Below, piece after piece: positions 17,990-28,893 of a stretch of 64,000 nt of DNA. Both the position numbers and the translations under genes were made by a program. The first letter of the stretch is position 1; the number at the start of each line of letters is the position of its first letter. The DNA comes from Bradyrhizobium icense (GTDB lineage Bacteria; Pseudomonadota; Alphaproteobacteria; Rhizobiales; Xanthobacteraceae): contig NZ_CP016428.1 in assembly GCF_001693385.1 (NCBI RefSeq), positions 620,001 to 684,000 of the forward strand, given 5' to 3'. The notes beneath the pieces were generated by a model. It was not told the DNA's origin. It searched no databases and worked only from the letters and a program-made list of their open reading frames with translations.

Positions 17990-18190
17990 ATGACGGGTGA
18001 TCAAGGCAAGGGCGCGGGGAAGACGGCTGCGGATGTGAAGGATTCACGACGCGACCGGCTGAAGCTCGCGCTGCGCGAAAATCTGAAGCGGCGGAAGTCG
18101 CAGGCGCGCGGGCGCAGTGATTCCGGCGCATCTTCCGAAAGCCCCAATGCCTCCCTAGATGACGCCAGCGGAGAAAAGCCGGGCCAGTAG
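17990..18190 (+). CDS. Small basic conserved hypothetical protein
   Basis: This 66-residue, highly charged, Lys/Arg-rich peptide has a central segment DSRRDRLKLALRENLKRRKSQARGR followed by a Ser-rich tail. Very similar small proteins occur across Bradyrhizobium and Rhodopseudomonas with no known role. It has no membrane helix or signal. It is read alone, 78 bases before the next gene. Confidence 0.55.
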   Translation: MTGDQGKGAGKTAADVKDSRRDRLKLALRENLKRRKSQARGRSDSGASSESPNASLDDASGEKPGQ

Positions 18191-18268
18191 CATCGAGGAG
18201 AATCCCCGATCGCTCGCCGGGCGGCCTGACAGCTCTTTGCGCAGTTGTTGTTTCCTTGGGTGGCGATC

Positions 18269-19975
18269 ATGAGTGCAGACATCACGGCCGGTCCGGCGAC
18301 CGGCGCGGCTTCCATCGCGTTTCCTCGGTACGAACAGACATTCCCGGCGCTCACCGACCACGAAATCATGCGCATGCGCCGGTTCGGGGAGCTTCGGACC
18401 TACAAGGATGGCGAAACCCTGTTCGAGACCGGCAAGGTCGGTCCCGGCATGTTCGTGGTGCTGTCGGGAACGGTCGCGATCACCCAGCGCGACGGCCTCG
18501 GCCATGTCACGCCCGTCATCGATCAGGGACCGGGACAATTCCTGGCCGAGATCGGACAACTCTCCGGCCGCGTCGCGCTCGTCGACGGCCATGCCGAGGG
18601 CGATGTCGAAACGCTGTTGATCCCGCCGGACCAGTTGCGCGCGCTGCTGGTTGCGGAAGCCGAACTCGGCGAGCGCATCATGCGCGCGCTGATCCTGCGC
18701 CGGGTCAGCCTGATCCAGGGCGGCGTGGGCGGGCCGGTGCTGATCGGCTCGCCGTCGCTCGGCGACACGGCGCGGTTGCAGAATTTTCTGGCGCGCAACG
18801 GCCAGCCGCACCACGTGCTCGATCCCGCGACCGATAAGGACGCGGCCGATCTCGTCGCGCGCTATTCGGCCTCGCGGGCCGATCTGCCGCTGGTGGTGTG
18901 CCCTGACGGTAGCGTGCTGCGCAACCCGTCGGAGACGTCGCTGGCTTTGGCGGTTGGCATGATCACCAACCATGCGCATGAGAGGCTCTACGATGTGGCG
19001 GTGGTCGGCGGCGGTCCCGCTGGTCTCGCCACAGCGGTCTATGCCGCCTCGGAAGGGTTGTCGGTGGCGGTATTCGATGCGCGGGCGTTCGGCGGCCAGG
19101 CCGGCGCCAGCGCGCGCATCGAAAACTATCTGGGCTTTCCTACCGGCATCTCGGGGCAGGCGCTCGCGGGCCGTGCCTACAACCAGGCGCAGAAGTTCGG
19201 CGCCGAAATGCTGATTCCGGTTTCGGTGAGGTCGCTGGATTGCTCGCAGCGCGACGGCGTGTTCGCGCTGGCCACCGAATGCGGGCAGTCGCTGCGCGCC
19301 AAGTCCATCGTGGTGGCGAGCGGGGCGCGTTACCGGCGGCCGGAGATCGAAAATCTCGACGCGTTCGAAGGCCGCGGCGTCTGGTACTGGGCCTCGCCGA
19401 TCGAGGCCAAGCTGTGCGTCGGCCAGGATGTCGTGCTGGTCGGCGGCGGCAATTCCGCAGGCCAGGCCGCGGTGTTTCTGTCCGGCCATGCGCGCAAGGT
19501 CTACATGATCATCCGCGGCGGAGGGCTCGGCGCCAGCATGTCGCGCTATCTGATCGAACGGATCGAGGCGGCACCCAACATCGAACTGGTCTTCAACGCC
19601 GAGGTGATTGCGGTCGAGGGCGGCGGGGATGGATCGCTCGAACGCGTGCGCTGGAGGAGCCGGCTGGCGCCCGAACAGCACGGTTTTGACGTCCGTAACC
19701 TTTTTCTGTTCGTCGGCGCCGACCCGGCGACCCATTGGCTGGACGGCTGCGGCGTCACGCTCGACCGCGCGGGCTTTGTGGTGACGGGTGCGCAGTCCGA
19801 GCAGAATCAGGGACGTCCGGTGCCGCCCCTGGAAACTTCGGTGCCCGGCGTGTTCGCGGTCGGCGACGTGCGCTCCGGCTCGGTCAAGCGCGTCGGCGGC
19901 GCGATCGGGGAGGGCGCGCAGGTGGTGGCCGCGCTGCATGGCTATCTCGCCGATGCCGCGAAGCCGTCGCCATAG
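18269..19975 (+). CDS. Cyclic-nucleotide-domain/thioredoxin-reductase-like FAD oxidoreductase
   Basis: The 568-residue fusion begins with a cyclic-nucleotide-binding domain (residues 15-140, GETLFETGKVGPGMFVVLSG). A short thioredoxin-like linker follows. The two-dinucleotide-binding fold has an FAD motif VVGGGPAGLATA (about residue 245) and an NADPH motif LVGGGNSAGQAA (about residue 390). At the position of the redox CATC of thioredoxin reductase it reads WYWASPIEAK, so the disulfide is missing. The overall family is known in Rhizobiales as CNB-domain TrxB-like proteins. The substrate is unknown and it cannot work as a classical thioredoxin reductase. The frame opens at 18245, but ATG 18269 starts the similarity. 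Confidence 0.88.
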   Translation: MSADITAGPATGAASIAFPRYEQTFPALTDHEIMRMRRFGELRTYKDGETLFETGKVGPGMFVVLSGTVAITQRDGLGHVTPVIDQGPGQFLAEIGQLSGRVALVDGHAEGDVETLLIPPDQLRALLVAEAELGERIMRALILRRVSLIQGGVGGPVLIGSPSLGDTARLQNFLARNGQPHHVLDPATDKDAADLVARYSASRADLPLVVCPDGSVLRNPSETSLALAVGMITNHAHERLYDVAVVGGGPAGLATAVYAASEGLSVAVFDARAFGGQAGASARIENYLGFPTGISGQALAGRAYNQAQKFGAEMLIPVSVRSLDCSQRDGVFALATECGQSLRAKSIVVASGARYRRPEIENLDAFEGRGVWYWASPIEAKLCVGQDVVLVGGGNSAGQAAVFLSGHARKVYMIIRGGGLGASMSRYLIERIEAAPNIELVFNAEVIAVEGGGDGSLERVRWRSRLAPEQHGFDVRNLFLFVGADPATHWLDGCGVTLDRAGFVVTGAQSEQNQGRPVPPLETSVPGVFAVGDVRSGSVKRVGGAIGEGAQVVAALHGYLADAAKPSP

Positions 19976-19983
19976 CGTCGCCG

Positions 19984-20005
19984 CTGCTGTCATTTGTGAC
20001 AGCAG
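19984..20005. terminator. Hairpin after the oxidoreductase gene
   Basis: Arms CTGCTGTCA (19984-19992) and TGACAGCAG (19997-20005) are perfect with a TTTG loop, 9 bases past the stop codon. There is no long T-run, so termination efficiency is uncertain. The core TGTCA/TGACA also occurs in the palindromes at 11711 and 27498. Confidence 0.5.
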
Positions 20006-20152
20006 TGCAAATATTTCGTGCATCATACAATTTTCGTTGATGTGTCTGCATCCGCGCACATGCCTGCCTTGCCGCCGCCGCACGCGATGCGTGTGGAAAT
20101 TCTTCGCGCCACGTCGTAACGTTTAGAAGATTTCCAACGAAGGGGGCGCATC

Positions 20153-20653
20153 ATGATTTTGGGTATGAGTTTGGCGACATTTGTTCTCGTGCATGTCATC
20201 ATCAGCCTGATTGCCATCGTTGCGGGCCTGGTCGTGATGTTCGGAATGCTCGGTTCGAAACGGATGCCGGGTCTGACCGCGATCTTCCTGTCATTCACGA
20301 TCCTGACCAGCGCGTCGGGATTTGTGATTCCGCCTCTTTTGTCCGAGAAGCTGTTGCCGTCGCATATTTTCGGCATTCTCTCGCTGGTGCTGCTGGCGAT
20401 CGCCTGCTTTGCGCTCTACGGCATGAAGCTCGCCGGCGCCTGGCGCTGGATCTACGCGCTGACCGCGCTGGTCTCGCTCTATCTCAACGTGTTCGTGCTG
20501 GTGATCCAGTCCTTCCTCAAAGTGCCGGTGCTGCATGCGCTGGCGCCGAGCGTGCCGCCGGCCGAGCCGCCGTTCGCCATCGCGCAAGGTATCGTGCTGA
20601 TCTTCTTCGTCGTCGTGATCATCGGCGTGCTCAGGCGATACAGGCCGGCGTGA
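20153..20653 (+). CDS. Four-helix membrane protein of unknown function
   Basis: The 166-residue protein has four predicted membrane helices (about residues 5-30, 42-62, 68-90 and 98-120) plus a hydrophobic C-terminal helix, so the exact count could be five. GGGGG lies 6 bases before the ATG. It resembles small DUF-type membrane proteins of Bradyrhizobium, but I cannot name a family with confidence. It is followed by an alpha/beta hydrolase 133 bases later. Confidence 0.7.
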   Translation: MILGMSLATFVLVHVIISLIAIVAGLVVMFGMLGSKRMPGLTAIFLSFTILTSASGFVIPPLLSEKLLPSHIFGILSLVLLAIACFALYGMKLAGAWRWIYALTALVSLYLNVFVLVIQSFLKVPVLHALAPSVPPAEPPFAIAQGIVLIFFVVVIIGVLRRYRPA

Positions 20654-20786
20654 AGCTTTATCGTCGCCAGCGCAAACTATGGGGCGCTCTTGCGCGCCAG
20701 AGAATCTCGTTCCACCACATCCAGATTCCGGGTCCAGGCGAAGACGCGTGTCACGGAATGACGACCTGACAAGAGGAGAATTCGTA

Positions 20787-21611
20787 ATGCCCACCATCAC
20801 CACCAAAGACGGCGTCGAGATCTTCTACAAGGATTGGGGCAAGGGTCAGCCCATCGTGTTCAGCCACGGCTGGCCGCTGTCGGCGGACGACTGGGATGCG
20901 CAGATGCTGTTCTTCCTCAACAACGGCTTTCGGGTCATCGCCCACGACCGCCGCGGCCATGGCCGCTCCAGCCAGGTGGCCGACGGCCACGACATGGATC
21001 ATTACGCCGACGACCTCGCGGCGCTGACGGCGCATCTCGATCTCAAGGACGCCGTTCACGTCGGCCATTCCACCGGCGGCGGTGAGGTGGTGCATTACAT
21101 CGCCCGCCACGGCGAGAGCCGGGTGGCGAAGGCCGCGATCCTCAGCGCCGTGCCGCCGCTGATGGTGCAGACTCCGGCCAACCCCGGCGGCTTGCCCAAA
21201 GACGTGTTTGACGGCTTTCAGGCCCAGCTCGCGGCCGGCCGCTCGCAATTCTATCGCGAAATCGCGGCCGGTCCGTTCTACGGCTACAACCGGCCGGGCG
21301 CCAAGCCGTCCGAAGCGGTGATCGAGAACTGGTGGCGCCAGGGCATGATGGGCGGTGCCAAAGCGCATTACGACGGCATCGTCGCCTTCTCGCAGACCGA
21401 CTTCACCGAGGACCTCAAGAAGATCACCGTGCCCGTATTGGTGATGCACGGCGATGACGATCAGATCGTGCCTTACGAGGACTCCGCGCCGTTGTCGGCG
21501 AAGCTTCTGAAGAACGGTACGCTGAAGACCTACAAGGGCTTTCCGCACGGCATGCCGACCACGGAAGCCGCCACCATCAACGCCGATTTGCTCGCGTTCA
21601 TCCGGTCGTAA
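20787..21611 (+). CDS. Alpha/beta hydrolase (non-heme chloroperoxidase/arylesterase type)
   Basis: The 274-residue protein has the nucleophile elbow [10 protein letters not shown], an acid residue in [11 protein letters not shown] and the catalytic histidine in [19 protein letters not shown] near the N-terminus supplies the oxyanion-hole loop. The family includes cofactor-free haloperoxidases and aryl esterases. The start at 20787 has a strong AAGAGGAG site, and the frame upstream of it is unrelated. The natural substrate cannot be told. Confidence 0.93.
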   Translation: MPTITTKDGVEIFYKDWGKGQPIVFSHGWPLSADDWDAQMLFFLNNGFRVIAHDRRGHGRSSQVADGHDMDHYADDLAALTAHLDLKDAVHVGHSTGGGEVVHYIARHGESRVAKAAILSAVPPLMVQTPANPGGLPKDVFDGFQAQLAAGRSQFYREIAAGPFYGYNRPGAKPSEAVIENWWRQGMMGGAKAHYDGIVAFSQTDFTEDLKKITVPVLVMHGDDDQIVPYEDSAPLSAKLLKNGTLKTYKGFPHGMPTTEAATINADLLAFIRS

Positions 21612-21627
21612 GCGTCAGAGCATGAAC

Positions 21628-21679
21628 GTCATTCCGGGGCGCCCCTTAGTTCGATGCTAGCGTATCGCCCCGGAATGAC
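21628..21679. repeat. Dispersed palindromic repeat, GTCATTCCGGGGCG family
   Basis: Arms at 21628-21641 and 21666-21679 are identical to those at 8349-8426, with a shorter interior. The element sits just after the hydrolase stop and may end its transcript. Confidence 0.8.
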
Positions 21680-21784
21680 GGCTGCTGGTTAGGCGTCCCC
21701 ATCAAATCGCCGCAAATATCGCCGCTCCTGCTACGGACACGCGCGCTCATAATGCGTGATGCGTGCATAGCAAGAGGGGATGGC

Positions 21785-23074
<1,290 letters not shown>

Positions 23075-23092
23075 GAGGCTATTGAGGACCTC

Positions 23093-23530
23093 ATGCCGGC
23101 GGATCCGCTCAAATTGATTGCGCTCGACGCCGACGATCTCGCCGTCATATCGGCTCATGTGCAGGACGCCCGCGTGCTGGCCTCCGATATCGTCTGGCGG
23201 CAGGGCGAAAAGCGGCTGGTGGTCGGCATGAGCCGGCTGGATTGGGAGCAGACGCTGTCGGGCGGAACCGAACCGCGCCGCCTGATCGCCGCGCTGCGTT
23301 TCGACCGGGTGCTGGCCTGCAAATCGCGCAACATCGACCTGCAGCGGCGTGAAGCGATGCTGGAACTGGTCGGGATCGAATTCCACCCGGGCGAGGCCCC
23401 CGGCGGCAGCGCGCTTCTCCTCTTCAGCCATGGCGAGGCGCTGCGGCTGGACCTCGAGTGCCTGGAATGCGAGCTGACCGACCTCGGCACCAGCGACCTG
23501 GCGGTAGCGCCCCTGGGGCCGGAGGGGTAG
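23093..23530 (+). CDS. DUF2948 family protein
   Basis: The 145-residue soluble protein starts LKLIALDADDLAVISAHVQDA and is the usual neighbour of murA and hisD in Rhizobiales. The family is uncharacterised. It follows murA by 18 bases and is probably cotranscribed with it. Confidence 0.85.
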   Translation: MPADPLKLIALDADDLAVISAHVQDARVLASDIVWRQGEKRLVVGMSRLDWEQTLSGGTEPRRLIAALRFDRVLACKSRNIDLQRREAMLELVGIEFHPGEAPGGSALLLFSHGEALRLDLECLECELTDLGTSDLAVAPLGPEG

Positions 23531-23545
23531 GGGGTATCCCCGTCC

Positions 23546-23684
23546 GTCGTCCCCGCGAACCGCGGGGACCCAACTACAAATGCGTGTTGTGGAAGAGGTT
23601 TGTCGCCTCAGCGTGCCCAAGCCGGACATTGGTGGTTATGGGTCCCTGCGCCCGTGCGCAATTGCGCACTAGGCAGGGACGACG
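23546..23684. repeat. Composite REP-like repeat, GTCGTCCC family
   Basis: Two hairpins lie in the 223-base gap before hisD. The first (23548-23569) has arms around GTCCCCGCG/CGCGGGGAC. The second (23641-23680) has GTCCCTGC/GCAGGGAC with an inner GTGCGCA/TGCGCAC. The two outer ends CGTCGTCCC and GGGACGACG are inverted, as in the related copy at 26142-26267. Confidence 0.75.
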
Positions 23685-23753
23685 TGGAGGGTTGACGGCC
23701 CTTGACCGCCGCGCCATTGAGCAGGGGCCTTCGATCTCTCCCAGAAAGCCGCC

Positions 23754-25049
23754 ATGCCCGTCCGCCTGGATACCAGCAGCGCCGATTTCGGTTCACGATT
23801 CAAGCAATTCCTCGCCGCCAAGCGCGAGGTTTCGGCCGATGTCGAGCGTGCCACCCGCGCAATCGTCGATGACGTGGCCGCGCGCGGCGACGCCGCCCTG
23901 ATCGAGGCGACCAGGAAATTCGACCGGCTCGAACTCGACCCGGCGGGCCTCCGTGTAACCGCGGCCGAGATCGACGCGGCCGTGGAGGCCTGCGATGCCG
24001 CCACCATCGACGCGCTGAAATTCGCCCGCGACCGGATCGAGACGTTCCACCAGAGGCAGTTGCCGAAGGACGAGCGTTTTACCGATGCGCTCGGCGTCGA
24101 GCTCGGCTGGCGCTGGAGCGCGGTCGATGCGGTCGGGCTCTATGTGCCCGGCGGCACGGCGGCCTATCCCTCTTCGGTCCTGATGAACGCGGTGCCGGCC
24201 AAGGTCGCGGGCGTGCCGCGGGTCGTCATGGTGGTGCCGTCGCCGGATGGCAAGCTCACCCCGCTGGTGCTGGCGGCCGCCCATCTCGGCGGCGTCTCCG
24301 AGATCTATCGCGTCGGCGGCGCGCAGGCGGTGGCGGCGCTGGCCTATGGCACAGCGACGATCGCGCCGGTCGCCAAAATCGTCGGCCCCGGCAATGCCTA
24401 TGTCGCCGCCGCCAAGCGGCAGGTGTTCGGCAAGGTCGGCATCGACATGATCGCAGGTCCCTCGGAAGTGCTCGTCATCGCCGACGCGACCTCCAATGCC
24501 GGCTGGATCGCCGCCGATCTGCTGGCGCAGGCCGAGCATGATGCGAGCGCGCAGTCGATCCTGATCACCGACAGCGCAGACCTGGCCACTGAGGTCGAGC
24601 GCGCGGTGGAGTCACAGCTTGCGACGCTGCCCCGCGCCGAGATCGCGCGGGCCTCGTGGAACGATTTCGGCGCCATCATCATGGTGAAAAAGCTCGACGA
24701 GGCGGTGGAGCTTGCGAACGCGATCGCCGCCGAACATCTGGAGATCATGACCGCGGATGCGGAAGCGTTGTCGGCAAAGGTCCGCAACGCCGGCGCGATC
24801 TTCCTTGGCTCCCATACGCCGGAAGCGATCGGCGACTATGTCGGCGGCTCCAACCACGTGCTGCCGACCGCGCGCTCGGCGCGGTTTTCGTCGGGGCTCG
24901 GCGTGCTAGACTTCATGAAGCGCACTTCGATTCTCAAATGCGGGCCGGACCAGTTGCGCGCGCTGGGGCCTGCCGCGATGACCTTGGGCAAGGCCGAGGG
25001 TTTGGATGCCCATTCACGCTCCGTCGGATTGCGCCTCAATTTGCCATGA
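23754..25049 (+). CDS. hisD: Histidinol dehydrogenase
   Basis: The 431-residue zinc enzyme makes the last two oxidations of histidine synthesis (histidinol to histidine, NAD-dependent). Conserved segments are [52 protein letters not shown] and the catalytic [19 protein letters not shown] is also present. Length is normal for the family. Its stop codon overlaps the start of the UPF0262 gene by 4 bases, so the two are translationally coupled. Confidence 0.97.
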   Translation: MPVRLDTSSADFGSRFKQFLAAKREVSADVERATRAIVDDVAARGDAALIEATRKFDRLELDPAGLRVTAAEIDAAVEACDAATIDALKFARDRIETFHQRQLPKDERFTDALGVELGWRWSAVDAVGLYVPGGTAAYPSSVLMNAVPAKVAGVPRVVMVVPSPDGKLTPLVLAAAHLGGVSEIYRVGGAQAVAALAYGTATIAPVAKIVGPGNAYVAAAKRQVFGKVGIDMIAGPSEVLVIADATSNAGWIAADLLAQAEHDASAQSILITDSADLATEVERAVESQLATLPRAEIARASWNDFGAIIMVKKLDEAVELANAIAAEHLEIMTADAEALSAKVRNAGAIFLGSHTPEAIGDYVGGSNHVLPTARSARFSSGLGVLDFMKRTSILKCGPDQLRALGPAAMTLGKAEGLDAHSRSVGLRLNLP

Positions 25050-25549
25050 ACAAGCCGCCACCAGACGATGACCAGCACAACCGCATCGTCGCGGTGACGC
25101 TCGACGAGGAGTCGATCGGCCGCTCCGGTCCCGATATCGAGCACGAGCGGGCGATTGCGATCTACGACCTGATCGAGCAGAACCTGTTCGCGCCGGAAGG
25201 GGCCGTGCAGGGGCCGTTCACGCTGCACATCGCGATCACCGGCAACCGGCTGATGTTCGACATCCGCCACGAGGACGGCACGCCCGTGGTGGCGCATCTG
25301 CTGTCGCTGACGCCGTTCCGGCGGATCGTGAAGGACTATTTCATGATCTGCGACAGCTACTACCAGGCGATCCGCACCGCGACGCCCGACAAGATCGAGG
25401 CGATCGACATGGGCCGCCGCGGCATCCACGACGAAGGCTCGCGCACGCTGCAGGATCGGCTGAAGGGCAAGGTCCGCGTCGATTTCGAGACCGCGCGCCG
25501 CCTGTTTACGCTGATCTGCGTGCTGCACTGGAAGGGGCAGGACGCATGA
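25046..25549 (+). CDS. UPF0262 family protein
   Basis: The 167-residue protein is the standard partner of hisD in alphaproteobacteria. It starts at the ATG that overlaps the hisD stop (ATGA). Characteristic parts are [16 protein letters not shown] and [17 protein letters not shown]. The function is unknown. Its stop codon lies inside a dispersed palindrome (25543-25589). Confidence 0.9.
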   Translation: MNKPPPDDDQHNRIVAVTLDEESIGRSGPDIEHERAIAIYDLIEQNLFAPEGAVQGPFTLHIAITGNRLMFDIRHEDGTPVVAHLLSLTPFRRIVKDYFMICDSYYQAIRTATPDKIEAIDMGRRGIHDEGSRTLQDRLKGKVRVDFETARRLFTLICVLHWKGQDA

Positions 25550-25589
25550 CGCCGAAAAGTGCGAAGCGGTTTTCGGACAAGGTCATGCG
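25543..25589. repeat. Rhizobiales palindromic repeat at the UPF0262 stop codon
   Basis: Arms CGCATGAC (25543-25550) and GTCATGCG (25582-25589) enclose a second hairpin (CCGAAAAG...TTTTCGG). This composition is that of a very common repeat in Rhizobium and Bradyrhizobium genomes. The left arm provides the TGA of the upstream gene. Confidence 0.75.
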
Positions 25590-25660
25590 TAAAAGAGAAA
25601 GCATGACGCCGAGCTCCGCGCGCAGCGAAGTCGCGCTCCGGAAGAGAGAAGCCTGACCGC

Positions 25661-26128
25661 ATGGAGGCGCCGCCCCGCGCGCGCAATCCGCAGGCCGTGC
25701 TGTTCGCATGCGGGCTGAACAGCGTGCGCTCGCCGATGGCGGCGAGCCTGTTGCAGCAGATGTTTCCGCAAGGGCTCTACGTGAAATCCGCCGGCGTCAA
25801 GAAGGGCGAGCTCGATCCGTTCGCGGTCGCCGTGATGGCCGAACTCGGCCAGGATATTTCCAGCCACAAGCCGATCACGTTCGAGGAGCTCGAGGATTGG
25901 GAAGGGCTCAATTTCGACCTCATCATCACGCTGTCGCCGGAAGCCCACCACAAGGCGCTGGAGCTGACGCGCACGCATGCCGCCGATGTCGAATACTGGC
26001 CGACGCCGGACCCGACCGACGCGGAAGGCAACCGAGAGCAAAAGCTCGCCGCCTACCGCGACGTCTGCGACGGCCTCCTGATGCGCATCCGCCGCCGCTT
26101 CGCCAAGGCGGGCGCCGCGAGCGGGTAG
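25661..26128 (+). CDS. Low-molecular-weight protein tyrosine phosphatase-like protein
   Basis: The 155-residue protein has the P-loop CGLNSVRS (CX5R-S) at residues 17-24 and the general-acid DP in WPTPDPTD near the C-terminus. This is the low-molecular-weight phosphatase/arsenate reductase fold. Its place between UPF0262 and maf is conserved in Rhizobiales. Whether it acts on phosphotyrosine proteins or arsenate cannot be decided; arsenate reductases usually carry extra Cys residues that are not seen here. Confidence 0.88.
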   Translation: MEAPPRARNPQAVLFACGLNSVRSPMAASLLQQMFPQGLYVKSAGVKKGELDPFAVAVMAELGQDISSHKPITFEELEDWEGLNFDLIITLSPEAHHKALELTRTHAADVEYWPTPDPTDAEGNREQKLAAYRDVCDGLLMRIRRRFAKAGAASG

Positions 26129-26141
26129 ACAAAGCCTCGAT

Positions 26142-26267
26142 GTCGTCCCTGCGAAACGCTGGGACCCATACACCGCGGCCCAGCGATTTGAGGAAGTGCC
26201 AATCGCTCGCCGTCATTCCCGTGACAACCGCCTGTGGTTATGGGTCCCTGCGTTTCGCAGGGACGAC
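26142..26267. repeat. Inverted REP-like repeat, GTCGTCCC family
   Basis: A 29-base arm at 26142-26170 (GTCGTCCCTGCGAAACGCT...) is mirrored at 26239-26267 with one mismatch. Both ends share the CGTCGTCCC/GGGACGACG and TATGGGTCCC parts with the element at 23546-23684. It fills the gap between the phosphatase and maf. Confidence 0.8.
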
Positions 26268-26378
26268 GGAAGAATCAAAGTCCTTACAATCACTTGTTCC
26301 CTGGTTGTGGAATGGAGTGCCTTCCGATAGGTTCCGCGCGCGCCTCCATCCGAATCCCAAATCCCCGACATATCCAGC

Positions 26379-27002
26379 ATGCTTGGCCGTCCCAAACTCG
26401 TTCTTGCTTCCGGTTCGCCGCGGCGGCTCAGCCTGCTCAACCAGGCCGGCATCGAGCCCGACGCGCTGCGGCCGGCCGATGTCGACGAAACCCCGAAGCG
26501 GGGCGAGCTGCCGCGCGCCTGCGCCAACCGCCTGGCGCGGGCCAAGGCCGACGCGGCGCTGAAATCCGTCCACCTCGACGACGAGCTGCGCGGCGCCTTC
26601 ATCCTCGCCGCCGACACCGTTGTCGCGGTCGGCCGTCGCATTCTGCCCAAGGCCAATCTGGTGGATGAGGCCGCGCAGTGCCTGCGGCTGCTCTCGGGGC
26701 GCAATCACCGCGTCTACACCGCGATCTGCCTGGTGACGCCGAAGGAGGCGTTCCGCCAGCGCCTGATCGAGACCCGCGTCCGCTTCAAGCGCCTCAGCGA
26801 GGACGACATCCAGGCCTATATCGGCTCCGGCGAATGGCGCGGCAAAGCCGGCGGCTACGCCGTGCAGGGCATCGCCGGCTCCTTCGTGGTCAAGATGGTC
26901 GGCTCCTACAGCAACGTCGTCGGCCTGCCGCTCTACGAATCGGTCACGCTATTGGGCGGGGAGGGCTTCCCGATCCGATTCGGCTGGCTCAATGCCAGTT
27001 GA
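26379..27002 (+). CDS. maf: Maf-like nucleotide pyrophosphatase
   Basis: The 207-residue protein starts [19 protein letters not shown], the family signature, followed by [15 protein letters not shown] with the catalytic Asp and [15 protein letters not shown]. Maf proteins hydrolyse non-canonical or UTP-like nucleoside triphosphates and have been tied to septum formation. The last 11 bases overlap yacG. Length is normal. Confidence 0.93.
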   Translation: MLGRPKLVLASGSPRRLSLLNQAGIEPDALRPADVDETPKRGELPRACANRLARAKADAALKSVHLDDELRGAFILAADTVVAVGRRILPKANLVDEAAQCLRLLSGRNHRVYTAICLVTPKEAFRQRLIETRVRFKRLSEDDIQAYIGSGEWRGKAGGYAVQGIAGSFVVKMVGSYSNVVGLPLYESVTLLGGEGFPIRFGWLNAS

Positions 27003-27198
27003 GCCGCCCAAGGACGGCGGGAAGGATGCCGGCGGGACCAAGCCGCCGCAAAAACCCTGCCCGGTCTGCGGCAAGCCGGCCGACCCGGCCACGCTTCCCT
27101 TCTGTTCCAAACGCTGCCGCGACGTCGATCTGAACCGCTGGCTCTCCGGCCGCTACGTCATCCCCGGCCGCCCCACCGACCCCGAAGACGCCGAATAG
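26992..27198 (+). CDS. yacG: DNA gyrase inhibitor YacG
   Basis: The 68-residue zinc protein has CPVCGKP and [23 protein letters not shown], the four-Cys site of YacG. It overlaps maf by 11 bases and is the last gene before tRNA-Phe. Known homologues bind GyrB and block gyrase. Confidence 0.93.
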   Translation: MPVEPPKDGGKDAGGTKPPQKPCPVCGKPADPATLPFCSKRCRDVDLNRWLSGRYVIPGRPTDPEDAE

Positions 27199-27336
27199 TC
27201 AAGTTTTGCCAATTAGTTGGGGACGAGTCCGGCGGCGGGCCGAGCCCAGCGAAGCCAACGGCGAAGCTGGGTGGACACAGCCGCCCGACCTCTCTATAAA
27301 CCGCCCGCTCGGTGCGGCCTTTGGGCCTTCGAGTAT

Positions 27337-27412
27337 GCCCAGGTAGCTCAGTTGGTAGAGCATGCGACTGAAAATCGCAGTGTCGGTGGTTCGATCCCGC
27401 CCCTGGGCACCA
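27337..27412 (+). tRNA. tRNA-Phe (GAA anticodon)
   Basis: Acceptor GCCCAGG pairs with CCTGGGC. The D-arm is GCTC/GAGC and the anticodon stem TGCGA/TCGCA holds CTGAAAA (anticodon GAA). The T-arm holds TTCGATC. Discriminator A and encoded CCA end at 27412. A P4-type integrase starts 162 bases downstream, so the 3' end is the probable left attachment site of the island. Confidence 0.97.
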
Positions 27413-27497
27413 TCAGGCCATTCCACGGTGCAACATTGTTCGCCATGGTGACCTAAAAATCCAGCAATCGCAGCCGTTTAACCCACCATGGTGCATC

Positions 27498-27515
27498 GCT
27501 GTCACCTGTGACAGC
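27498..27515. promoter_or_regulatory. Perfect palindrome upstream of the integrase
   Basis: GCTGTCACCTGTGACAGC is an 18-base perfect palindrome, 58 bases before the integrase start codon. It is a likely operator or recombinase-binding site. The same half-site occurs upstream of the porin (11711-11732). Confidence 0.5.
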
Positions 27516-27573
27516 CCACAAAATTCTGGGTAGGATGCTGGGTAGCAACTCTTCGACGCCGAGGAGCCTACCC

Positions 27574-28776
27574 ATGCTTACGCAAGTTGCGGTCCAGGCG
27601 GCAAAACCGAAGGACAAGCCCTACAAGCTTTCGGACGGAAATGGTCTTCACCTCTTGATCGAAACGAGCGGAAGCAAATTGTGGCGCTTCCGCTATCAGT
27701 TCGATCGAAAGGAAAAGATGCTCTCGCTTGGGTCATACCCAGACATCAGCATCGCGCAGGCTCGGACAAAGCGCGACGAAGCGCGGGCCGTGCTTGCGAC
27801 CGGCGTGGACCCTGCCCGGAAACGCGAGCAGGACAAGGTTACTGCCTCAATCGCGGCGGCAAACACCTTCGGGGTTGTCGCGGCCGAGTACATCGCCCGC
27901 CTCGGAACCGAGGGCGCATCCGAATCAACGATCTCAAAAAACAAATGGCTACTGCAAGACCTTGCTGCTTCGCTGACAAGGCGACCGATCGCTGAGGTAA
28001 CGTCAGCGGAGATATTGTTGCTCTTGCAGCGGATCGAGCAAAGCGGACGCCGAGACACTGCACATCGCCTACGGGGCACCCTTGGTAGTGTTTTCCGTTA
28101 CGCCGTCCGAACGCTCCGGGCGCCGCTCGACCCCACGACCGCGCTTAAAGGCGCTCTCCTGAAGGTTGAGGTAACGCATCGCCCCGCGATCACTGATGAG
28201 CGCCAGCTTGGCGCACTCATGCTCTCAATCGACGAGTACGACGGATGGCCGACGCTCCGAGCCGCGCTTCTCTTCCTCGCACTCACCATGGTCAGGCCGG
28301 GCGAAGTGCGTCAAATGTGCAAATCAGAAATCATCTTTCCAAAGGCGCTATGGAGAATACCGGCCGAACGCATGAAAATGCGCAAGCCATTCGACGTACC
28401 ACTCTCGCGTCAAGCGCTGGCTGTTATTCGGGAAATGTGGGACCTGACGCCGGGAAATGGCCTCTTGTTTCCATCCATTCGATCAAGCGTGAAACCGCTT
28501 TCCGAAAACGCAATGAACTCCGCCTTGCGTCGAATGGGCTACGACAAAGAAGAAGTCACAGCCCACGGCTTTCGGACCTCCGCCTCCACAATACTCAACG
28601 AGCGACGGGTTGCTGATCCTGATGTTATAGAAGTGGCACTCGCACACCAGGATGAGGATGACGTGCGACGCGCCTATAATCGCGCTCAGTACCTCGATGA
28701 GCGAACCATACTCATGCAGCAATGGGCCGATCTGCTCGACCGCTTCAGAGATGCTGCCCGATGCCGAGCCGCATGA
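27574..28776 (+). CDS. P4-type tyrosine integrase
   Basis: The 400-residue protein has the N-terminal DUF4102-like arm-binding domain (KPYKLSDGNGLHLLIETSG and LGSYPDISIAQAR). A core-binding helical segment follows. The catalytic domain has Arg in LTMVRPGEVRQM, HxxR in HGFRTSA, and the nucleophile Tyr in AYNRAQY. GAGGAG sits 7 bases before ATG 27574. The location next to the 3' end of tRNA-Phe is standard for the family, which integrates islands at tRNA genes. Confidence 0.95.
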   Translation: MLTQVAVQAAKPKDKPYKLSDGNGLHLLIETSGSKLWRFRYQFDRKEKMLSLGSYPDISIAQARTKRDEARAVLATGVDPARKREQDKVTASIAAANTFGVVAAEYIARLGTEGASESTISKNKWLLQDLAASLTRRPIAEVTSAEILLLLQRIEQSGRRDTAHRLRGTLGSVFRYAVRTLRAPLDPTTALKGALLKVEVTHRPAITDERQLGALMLSIDEYDGWPTLRAALLFLALTMVRPGEVRQMCKSEIIFPKALWRIPAERMKMRKPFDVPLSRQALAVIREMWDLTPGNGLLFPSIRSSVKPLSENAMNSALRRMGYDKEEVTAHGFRTSASTILNERRVADPDVIEVALAHQDEDDVRRAYNRAQYLDERTILMQQWADLLDRFRDAARCRAA

Positions 28777-28893
28777 CAGACCTCTTGCGAACGGTATTTC
28801 CTTAGATCAAGTCCAAAAATTTCTATTCCCACTCAAAAACTTCTGTCCCCGGTATGCTAGATGAAGTGTCGCGCCGGAAAGGAGGCGCGTCAC

